This document shows, piece after piece, positions 57,767 to 64,000 of a stretch of DNA of 64,000 nucleotides (positions within the stretch are counted from its first letter, which is position 1; every line of letters begins with the position of its first letter). This DNA comes from Bacteroidota bacterium (GTDB lineage: Bacteria; Bacteroidota; Bacteroidia; NORP154). Made by a program: the position numbers and the translations under genes. The notes below the pieces were generated by a model that did not search any database, had not been told where the DNA came from, and saw nothing but the letters and a program-made list of their open reading frames with translations. The DNA lies in contig JACZWC010000003.1 of NCBI GenBank assembly GCA_022572355.1, forward strand, positions 81,242 to 145,241, given 5' to 3'.

Positions 57767-59356
57767 TTAATATCCCAGTAATGGATTTAGTGAATTTGCA
57801 GGAAACAAAACAGGTAATTTAATATCTCCGTCTTTTATTTGGCGCGTGTTTTTATAATGTATTATCAATTTGTTTTTAAACCCAGTTTCTAAAATACTCA
57901 ACTCTAACGGCCTTAATTGATTTATTGTTATTGCCTGCTTGAAATAAGGATTTTCACATAGTTGGCCCTGAACCTTTTTTATTAACTTATTTAAATTGGG
58001 GATATTTGTTTCTGCCTTAATCTCTATGTAAAGTTTGTATTCAGCGTTGTTGTTGTTCATACGTGGGTATAAAAAAATGAATTCAATTTGATGCAGCAAT
58101 GATTGAAATACATCTGAGATAACGGATATTACCTGGGTTTCAGATAATTTTTCGCCTACCAGATCCGATTGATTATTTTTTCGACCTATAAATATAAAGC
58201 ACGGAAGATGATTATAAAATCCGGTTACCTTAATCAGGTCAGATGTCGCATAGCGGTATAACCCTCCCCCTGTAGTTATAATGACTTCATATACTGCATC
58301 TATTTGAAGTTGATGTGCAAGAAATATCTTATTTGAGTTTATTTCCCGGAACTCATAAAAATGCGAGCGATAAGTTAAAACAGGACTATAATCTTTGTGT
58401 AAGGGTACAGATACAATTCCTTCGGTGCTGAGTAAACCTTTGCCTTGAATGGGTACATTTCCAATCCTCTGTTTAACTTGTTGAATCCATAGACCCGACT
58501 GAGCATCACTCCAGCAACTAAAACAAGACAAATCCTCCCAAAGATCACTCCAGGAGAACACAGATGCCAATCTGTCACTGATAAAATCTTTTCTTTTTTT
58601 CGTAATTGACGATGTTTCTGAGATAGAAGCTAAAATAGCGTCCTTATGTTTTTGCAAAAAACTGTCTAACTGCAGAAAAAATGTGGGACTCCAAACGGAA
58701 ACGAGAGACAGATCCTCACGTGAAAGTAAATGTTGCAAAGTGGCTTTATAAAAATCAACACTATCATTTTGATTTTTTAATGTGGCTGGAACCGCTATTG
58801 TCTTATTAAAGAGTAAAGCCGTTAATGAATTAAAGTAATCCCTGTCATCCGTAACTCCGATAGACAGACCTCCGGAGGATTTCCTTGGTTCTTTCATGGC
58901 CGGCGATAATGACCAGTAGGATGAACCTTTAAATGCTTTGGGAATTTCATTGTAAAGCGCTACTAACCATGCCGCTATTCCTTGCCTGAATTCTTTTTTT
59001 AAGGTATTTGTATATGGTATTAATTTAGAGAAGGAGCTTGTTCCCGATGTCTCCTCAAAACAAGAGACTTTATCAGTGGTCAATACTTGTTGTTCCCCTG
59101 TTTCTATGCGTCCAATCCATTGCTTGAAGCTTTCCCAATCTTCTTGAATAGGTACTTGGGAACAAAACGACTTATAATCATTTATTTGATTAAAATGATG
59201 CTGTTTCCCAAACACAGTCGTTTGGTTGTTACCAATGTAACTTGAAAGTTTAGTAGACTGGACACCCTCTAAATTTCTGCTTTGTCGTAGAAAAGCAGTG
59301 TACTCGAGCTTTTGCGACCATATCCAGATTTTGTTGGCAAAAGCTGGTGAGAACAC
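57767..59356 (-). CDS. GH3-family acyl-adenylate/amide synthetase
   Basis: The 529-residue protein fits the GH3 (auxin-responsive promoter) family of the adenylating enzyme superfamily. The ATP motif is CFEETSGTSSFSKLIPYT near residue 105, SLSPAMKEPRKSSGGLSIG follows, and the late motif is GGGLYRYATSDLIKVTGF. GH3 enzymes activate a carboxylic acid as the adenylate and conjugate it to an amine, usually an amino acid. The start is GTG at 59356. It is the likely joining enzyme of the cluster, using acids shaped by the neighbouring oxygenase or desaturase. Confidence 0.88.
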   Translation of the reverse strand: MFSPAFANKIWIWSQKLEYTAFLRQSRNLEGVQSTKLSSYIGNNQTTVFGKQHHFNQINDYKSFCSQVPIQEDWESFKQWIGRIETGEQQVLTTDKVSCFEETSGTSSFSKLIPYTNTLKKEFRQGIAAWLVALYNEIPKAFKGSSYWSLSPAMKEPRKSSGGLSIGVTDDRDYFNSLTALLFNKTIAVPATLKNQNDSVDFYKATLQHLLSREDLSLVSVWSPTFFLQLDSFLQKHKDAILASISETSSITKKRKDFISDRLASVFSWSDLWEDLSCFSCWSDAQSGLWIQQVKQRIGNVPIQGKGLLSTEGIVSVPLHKDYSPVLTYRSHFYEFREINSNKIFLAHQLQIDAVYEVIITTGGGLYRYATSDLIKVTGFYNHLPCFIFIGRKNNQSDLVGEKLSETQVISVISDVFQSLLHQIEFIFLYPRMNNNNAEYKLYIEIKAETNIPNLNKLIKKVQGQLCENPYFKQAITINQLRPLELSILETGFKNKLIIHYKNTRQIKDGDIKLPVLFPANSLNPLLGY

Positions 59357-59360
59357 AATA

Positions 59361-60110
59361 TTATTTTATCGGGTTTTTTAACCCTTCAGAAAAATGTTTT
59401 TTAGGAAATCCAATCATGTTTTCCAAACACATTTCAGTAAGACAGGCTAATTCTTGCCCTTTAATAAAACCCGGGTTCTTTTGAAGATAAAATTCAATAT
59501 GCTTATTTTTAATTTTCTTATATGAAGCTGCAGCTAATTCTGGTTTTAATTCACCCTGGCTAAATGGGTAATCAATTATTCCTTTAGTCGGATTCCAAAT
59601 ATCAGGATATAAAAGAGTTGAGACACGGTCTAATATTTTAAAAAGTTCAGGTGCATTTCTATTTCCCAAGCCTGGGTAATATTTCCTGCAAAATATCGGT
59701 AGCAAAAGGTATGTTCTATGCCCCTTTGAGTTCAAGTTCCAATAATATTTTTTATGGGGATCCGTAGCCACTATTCTTCCTAAAGAATAGATCCATGCTT
59801 TTACCAATTCCCGGGTTCCCCAGAAATCAGGCGAAATGACGGTATCTCCTGAGAATATAATGTTATACTTTTTAGTTCCTGTTTGAGCAGGATTTATCGC
59901 AATACTTGTAAATCCCTGTATTTGTTGTTCTTGATCTGCGAAAATAAGAATGAAGTCTTTTTTATATAATTCTTCTTTAAATATTTTCGGATCAACTGAG
60001 TTGTAGTTTTCCTGCAAAAGAAAGAACATTCGTTTAGTTTGTTCTTTAGATAGTTCTTCAAGATTTAACAGTTTATATGTTAATCGTTTTTCTTCCGTAC
60101 TCATTGCCAT
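59361..60110 (-). CDS. GNAT-like protein of the cluster
   Basis: With the ATG at 60110 the product has 249 residues; its A is shared with the Rieske gene stop (TAATG), which supports this start over the TTG at 60119. The stretch FILIFADQEQQIQGFTSIAIN is a GNAT-like beta strand pair, and ISPDFWGTRELVKAWIYSLG fits the CoA-binding helix region. The end (ELACLTEMCLENMIGFP) is helical. I call it GNAT-like with moderate confidence. It probably supplies or uses an acyl-CoA in the same pathway. Confidence 0.55.
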   Translation of the reverse strand: MAMSTEEKRLTYKLLNLEELSKEQTKRMFFLLQENYNSVDPKIFKEELYKKDFILIFADQEQQIQGFTSIAINPAQTGTKKYNIIFSGDTVISPDFWGTRELVKAWIYSLGRIVATDPHKKYYWNLNSKGHRTYLLLPIFCRKYYPGLGNRNAPELFKILDRVSTLLYPDIWNPTKGIIDYPFSQGELKPELAAASYKKIKNKHIEFYLQKNPGFIKGQELACLTEMCLENMIGFPKKHFSEGLKNPIK

Positions 60111-61153
60111 TATATCCAAAATTCCATCTCCTTTTTTATAGGTTGTGGTTCCTTCCCCACTCCACCGGATTCAGCCCAGTTCCTCAGAGATTCAATATAC
60201 AGATGCATCGTATCAACTTGAGTTGATTTGTAATCCTGTGTTTTAAAGTGCTGTATATTCTTACCATGAATATCCATGATCCACACGTCCTGGTCAATTA
60301 CCTTTTTTGTATAAGCAGGTAAAAATAGTTTCGCTAACGGGTTTAGCCAACCCAATTTATAACTGATCAAAGTATAAACAATCGTTTCAAATGGTCTAAC
60401 CGGTGTACAGGTGCTTGTAATAATAAATGCTCTTTCCTCTTCGCCATAGACATAATCGACTCTTGTAACATTAGGCATATAAAAGTTATCCGTATGCTTT
60501 AATGGAAGCTTTTTAGGATTGACTATCCAGCTGGAAAAACCAATGGAATCATTGGGTTGATCGTAAGAAACAAGTACGCTATCTCCAGTGCGTTCTACCT
60601 GTGTTTTTATACAAATCTGCTTTCTATCCCTAAACCATCCTTTATGAACATAAACGGTATGAGGAACATCCATAAAGTTTTCTATCAAATCTGTTACATT
60701 ATTGCTGAACCTGGTAACCATATAATAATTTTTCCAACCCTTCTCGTTCCACTTAGGCATTGAGAAAAGTTCTTTATCAGGTGCTATATCATCACCCATC
60801 CAGACCCATATCAACCCATATTGTTCTTTGACCGGAAAGCTTTGTACCTTTTTATTAGGTATCCTATGTTGTTCAGGTCCCTCAGATGGAATATTAACGC
60901 ATTGGCCATCCGGGTTATAAGTCCATCCGTGATAAGGACAAACTACACAATCATCAATTATTTTTCCTTCACTTAGAGGAGCATTTCTGTGATTGCATCT
61001 ATCAAGCATTACAGCTATTTCTCTATTCTTAGATCGCCATAAAACCAACGGTACTGCTAAAATCATCCTGCGTATTGGCTTTTTACCCGATACTTCATCA
61101 GATTTTGCTGCCACATACCAGTAATTTTTTAGCAATCCGCAATTTCCCAACAT
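60110..61153 (-). CDS. Rieske non-heme iron oxygenase, alpha subunit
   Basis: The 347-residue protein has a Rieske domain with C53/H55 (DRCNHRNAPL) and C72/H75 (VCPYHGW), and a mononuclear iron site N158, D161, H164 and H169 in ENFMDVPHTVYVH. These are all the ligands of a working oxygenase. Family members hydroxylate, demethylate or desaturate small molecules using electrons from a reductase, and no reductase gene is seen here. It lies 10 bases downstream of the desaturase and is coupled to the GNAT-like gene. The substrate is unknown. Confidence 0.9.
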   Translation of the reverse strand: MLGNCGLLKNYWYVAAKSDEVSGKKPIRRMILAVPLVLWRSKNREIAVMLDRCNHRNAPLSEGKIIDDCVVCPYHGWTYNPDGQCVNIPSEGPEQHRIPNKKVQSFPVKEQYGLIWVWMGDDIAPDKELFSMPKWNEKGWKNYYMVTRFSNNVTDLIENFMDVPHTVYVHKGWFRDRKQICIKTQVERTGDSVLVSYDQPNDSIGFSSWIVNPKKLPLKHTDNFYMPNVTRVDYVYGEEERAFIITSTCTPVRPFETIVYTLISYKLGWLNPLAKLFLPAYTKKVIDQDVWIMDIHGKNIQHFKTQDYKSTQVDTMHLYIESLRNWAESGGVGKEPQPIKKEMEFWI

Positions 61154-61163
61154 TATTAATAGA

Positions 61164-62003
61164 TTATTCTTGAATTTGATTCTCAGCTAAGAATCTTTTC
61201 CCCGGCCAGATGTAAAATTTAAACATAGTCTCCAAAAAGCTTTCCCTGTCTAATTTAGGATCAATATGGGGCTTAACGTATTTTTTGTGATGTTCCGGGC
61301 ATAAACTCCAATGAAGTTCAGGATATAGATGATGTATGGTGTGATACCCATTGTTAAAAGTAAGCCAGTTTAAGATGGGATTAGTGAAATTGACAGAATG
61401 GTTAATTTCAGAATCACGATTACCAACATCGTGTTGAAGTAAATTAGTTGCAACAACAATCATCTGTGCAACAAGATTAGGTAAAATAATATACCAAATG
61501 GTTTGCAAGGGATCGATAATAAGTAATAAAATATAAAACGAGAATAAAATGACCTTTTCTCGGGATTCCCTTGTTTGAAATATCTCATTACCCTTCTCTT
61601 TTAAGAACTTATTTTTCCCCTTAATGAAGTTCCCAGTGGTAATAATTGGATATATAATCAGGTTTAGGATATTCCATTGGTATTTCACATTGTTTGTATA
61701 ACCCCAATCTTCCTTATCATTTATATGCTCGTGGTGATTCAATACGTGAATTACATACATTCCAGTTGCGGGATTTCCATTGAGTAAGGTAAGGAGGTAA
61801 TCCATAATCCTGTTATACTTTTTATTTTTGAACATACCGCAATGTAAGTGGTTGTGCTTTATGATAAAACACAAAAAAGTCAAATAAGATATTGGAATTA
61901 ACCATACAAATGGATGTTCACCATACATCCAGAATATTGCTTTTAACAAGATTGCACTGCTAATAAAAACGAGACTCCTAATATCTGCAGTGTATCTTAA
62001 CAT
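61164..62003 (-). CDS. Membrane fatty-acid desaturase/hydroxylase
   Basis: The 279-residue protein has several membrane helices and the three histidine boxes of the desaturase family: HNHLH (residues 50-54), HVLNHHEH (86-93) and HTIHH (221-225), with extra His at 191 and 202. These bind two irons. It likely inserts a double bond or hydroxyl into a lipid or alkyl chain in the membrane. It heads the five-gene minus-strand operon and is divergent from the methyltransferase gene across a 189-base gap. Confidence 0.85.
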   Translation of the reverse strand: MLRYTADIRSLVFISSAILLKAIFWMYGEHPFVWLIPISYLTFLCFIIKHNHLHCGMFKNKKYNRIMDYLLTLLNGNPATGMYVIHVLNHHEHINDKEDWGYTNNVKYQWNILNLIIYPIITTGNFIKGKNKFLKEKGNEIFQTRESREKVILFSFYILLLIIDPLQTIWYIILPNLVAQMIVVATNLLQHDVGNRDSEINHSVNFTNPILNWLTFNNGYHTIHHLYPELHWSLCPEHHKKYVKPHIDPKLDRESFLETMFKFYIWPGKRFLAENQIQE

Positions 62004-62192
62004 AGATTGTTTAATTTTGGCTTCTGATGTATACCCGATTTAAACGAGTTTTGCAAACAACTTTAATTCCTTCGCGGACAGGGGAATAGGTAAAATTAAG
62101 AAATTTCATAGACCCAAGATTAAACCTAAATATACCCTAATTTACGATATAATATTGTTAATATTATCAATTGTTTATCCTTCTAAGAAACC

Positions 62193-62762
62193 ATGGATAC
62201 AAAATTGAAAATAATTATCATTTTCTCATTTGTTTATTTAACTATTGAGAATTTGATAAATGAAAGGCAAAAAAGGAAAGAGAATATTGTAATTTCTGGT
62301 GATAAAGGAAGTATATGGGTGACTATTACTCTAATTATAATTGGAAACTTACTTTCTTTCAGTATAGCTGCAACAAACATTGGTAGAATCTATTATTGGG
62401 AGACGTTTCTACTAATTGGAATTATATTTACTACTATAGGATTAATTATTAGAATAGGATCAATCATGACCCTTAAGGATTTCTATACTTATACAGTAAC
62501 AAAGATCGAGAAGCATGAGCTGGTGGAAACCGGATTATATAAAAGGATAAGACACCCAGCATACTTAGGCCAATTGATTGTATTTATAGGAATTTCCATA
62601 TCAACATCAAATTGGTTGTCTATTGTATTAATGATAGCTTCGATTCTTCCTGGGTATATGTATCGAATTAAAGTAGAAGAAAGTTTTATGGTTGAACATT
62701 TTGGCCAGCGATATTTAGATTATCAAAAAAGAACTAAGAGATGGATTCCTGGTATAATTTAA
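62193..62762 (+). CDS. Isoprenylcysteine carboxyl methyltransferase-like membrane protein
   Basis: The 189-residue protein has about four membrane helices and the ICMT/PEMT motif LVETGLYKRIRHPAYLGQL, followed by the late EESFMVEHFGQRYLDYQKRTKRWIPGII. Members use S-adenosylmethionine to methylate carboxylates or amines of lipids. Bacterial ones are often in modification pathways. It is followed three bases later by the AurF-like oxygenase gene, so the two are one operon, divergent from the oxygenase/GH3 operon. Confidence 0.85.
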   Translation: MDTKLKIIIIFSFVYLTIENLINERQKRKENIVISGDKGSIWVTITLIIIGNLLSFSIAATNIGRIYYWETFLLIGIIFTTIGLIIRIGSIMTLKDFYTYTVTKIEKHELVETGLYKRIRHPAYLGQLIVFIGISISTSNWLSIVLMIASILPGYMYRIKVEESFMVEHFGQRYLDYQKRTKRWIPGII

Positions 62763-62765
62763 TAA

Positions 62766-63524
62766 ATGTATCTCCCTGCTATGTATAATATTCCATCCCC
62801 AAGCGAGATTAAGAAAAAGTCGTTGAAACTATTCAATTCTTCAAAAAAAGATATTGTTGATGAAACCATTGACAAAAGCAAGCCATTTGTTCATGAACAT
62901 TTCACATTACTTTATTACACACCATATTACGAAAAACTGAGCTATGAACAGAAGCTTAAATATAATCAGTTATGCGGTGTGATGATAAATGAGCTCTTTA
63001 TGTTTCTTGAAGAAAGTTTGATTAATAAATCATTGATAAAATTAAAACACCACCCGGATATTGTCGATATAACTGATCTTTCGGATTGCATCACCGGAAT
63101 GATTAAGGAAGAAGAAAAACATCATAAACTATTCAAAAAACTCAATAGAATTTGCTTTCCTGAGATATATCAAAATTCTGTTTACAATTTCATATTACTG
63201 AAACCGTGGGAAAAAAAACTGTTTAACGCCAGTTTAAATTATCCAGCTACGATGTCTTTTTTTATATGGCTCATTTTGACTTTGGAAGAATTTTCATTGA
63301 CTTTTTCTACTGCCTTGTTAAAAAATAAAAACACCGAAAATTTAGGCGAGTTGGATCATTATTTTACTCATATACACGCATTGCATTTAAGAGATGAAAT
63401 AAATCACACTTATTTGGATATGCACTTAATCAATGCCTGTTTTGTTGCGTCAAATCCGATTCTGAAAAAGGTTAATACTATTTTATTTAAAAATATTTTG
63501 AAATTAGAAGGAACCTTATTTTAG
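62766..63524 (+). CDS. AurF-like diiron oxygenase
   Basis: The 252-residue protein has a helical ferritin-like pattern with a full set of candidate iron ligands: E82, E117 and H120 (EEEKHH), E174 or E175 (LTLEEFS), H207, E211 and H214 (HLRDEINH). The E-35-E-x-x-H spacing and the H-x3-E-x2-H set equal those I recall for the p-aminobenzoate N-oxygenase AurF. Such enzymes oxidise aryl amines or C-H bonds using O2. It is shorter than AurF, and overall similarity is not judged. It ends the plus-strand operon of the cluster. Confidence 0.65.
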   Translation: MYLPAMYNIPSPSEIKKKSLKLFNSSKKDIVDETIDKSKPFVHEHFTLLYYTPYYEKLSYEQKLKYNQLCGVMINELFMFLEESLINKSLIKLKHHPDIVDITDLSDCITGMIKEEEKHHKLFKKLNRICFPEIYQNSVYNFILLKPWEKKLFNASLNYPATMSFFIWLILTLEEFSLTFSTALLKNKNTENLGELDHYFTHIHALHLRDEINHTYLDMHLINACFVASNPILKKVNTILFKNILKLEGTLF

Positions 63525-63562
63525 GAAAAATTTATATTATACTGCAGAATGCAAATTATATT

Positions 63563-63808
63563 ATGATAGAAATAATATATTATGATAATGGTGTAAAGAA
63601 AGGCAAAGTTGCTGATTTAAATAAATTAAAAAATCAACGTATTACGGTCATTGTTATATCGAAATCTGGAACGACGACTGAGCCCGCTCTAGCCTTTCGA
63701 ATTATTAAGACATTTATGGAAGAAAAATATGACTCAGCCGAACTTAAAAAACGAATTATTTGTATTACAGATAACAGAATTTTTAATCTCTATTGGGACG
63801 AACATTAA
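63563..63808 (+). pseudogene. Chimeric frame: CorA-like start joined to a glucose-6-phosphate isomerase fragment
   Basis: The 81-residue frame is not one protein. Residues 1-27 (MIEIIYYDNGVKKGKVADL) look like the N-terminus of a CorA-type channel, with low certainty. Residues 28-70 (VISKSGTTTEPALAFRI, then EEKYDSAELKKRIICITD) are a clear internal piece of glucose-6-phosphate isomerase. The remaining residues are out of frame with the ankyrin sequence that follows. It is either gene debris or an assembly chimera. Confidence 0.6.
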
Positions 63809-64000
63809 CGCACAGGACGCAAAAGGTGACACACCCGCACATCGGGCGGTTGCGAGTGAGTTTCATGATGTCGTAGAGGCATTAATATCGGCTGGAGCCG
63901 ACGTGGAACTCCGCAATGCCAAAGGGCGGAGCGTCGGAGACGTGGTCGAAGAGCTAAAGGCAATGCCGAAAAAGCCGACCAATTTTTTAGATGACGTGTA
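63777..64000 (+). pseudogene. Ankyrin-repeat fragment, 3' partial
   Basis: In a different frame from the preceding fragment, the sequence reads EFLISIGTNINAQDAKGDTPAHRAV, then VVEALISAGADVELRNAKGRS, which is two ankyrin repeats. It runs off the window end with no visible start. Its G+C content is clearly higher than the DNA just before it. I cannot tell whether this is a real gene's interior or an artefact. Confidence 0.55.

Overview
The window looks like a chromosome segment of a free-living Bacteroidota, probably of the Cytophagales/Chitinophagales/Sphingobacteriales kind. Supporting marks are type IX secretion (T9SS) cargo with SprB repeats and C-terminal sorting domains, a PorP/SprF partner, a PorV-like barrel, an atpD-atpC pair with no other ATP synthase genes beside it, two-component propeller sensors with LytTR regulators, and promoters of the Bacteroidota form TTTG-N18..21-TAnnTTTG.

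Layout. 1-3.7 kb: 3' end of a SprB-repeat adhesin, PorP/SprF and a MazG-like hydrolase. 3.6-8.8 kb (minus): GT9 glycosyltransferase, TMTC-like membrane/TPR protein, SGNH hydrolase, alpha/beta hydrolase. 8.9-10.6 kb (minus): atpC and atpD. 10.8-12.4 kb: ribF and an LRR protein. 12.4-21 kb: a thiamine operon behind a TPP riboswitch (thiS, a VOC protein, thiC, a TenI/ThiE homologue, thiD, thiE, thiG, thiH, thiF). Two foreign-looking cassettes sit in it: a DUF559 nuclease-like domain fused in frame to ThiE, and a truncated ORF6N gene between thiG and thiH. 21-25.6 kb: a GGGP-synthase family protein, a phosphopantetheinyl transferase, a WG-repeat protein, ahcY and a Rieske-fold lipoprotein without the ligand histidines. 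25.6-31.9 kb: two small envelope proteins, then a propeller histidine kinase flanked by two LytTR regulators and an acidic repeat lipoprotein. 32.2-41.6 kb: TonB-dependent receptor, a 1506-residue secreted protein and a PorV-like barrel. 41.7-52.4 kb: housekeeping and envelope genes (greA, HIT, ruvC, TPR, M16 protease, flippase-like protein, GT2, ABC permease, DUF3127, flavin reductase).

From 52.5 kb the character changes. A tRNA-Leu(UAG) is cut in its anticodon arm and followed by an intact, different tRNA-Leu(UAG). After it come orphan and hypothetical genes, a T9SS cargo protein and about 0.8 kb of GC-rich repeat-like non-coding DNA. Then, from 56.65 to 63.5 kb, there is an AT-rich divergent cluster: two GNAT-like proteins, a GH3-type adenylating/amide ligase, a Rieske oxygenase and a membrane desaturase on the minus strand, with an ICMT-like methyltransferase and an AurF-like diiron oxygenase on the plus strand. 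I read this as a candidate undescribed small-molecule or lipid pathway with no PKS or NRPS, possibly on an island integrated at tRNA-Leu. The last 440 bases are a mosaic of short fragments of unrelated genes (CorA-like start, glucose-6-phosphate isomerase, ankyrin), which is either real gene debris or a chimeric assembly end.
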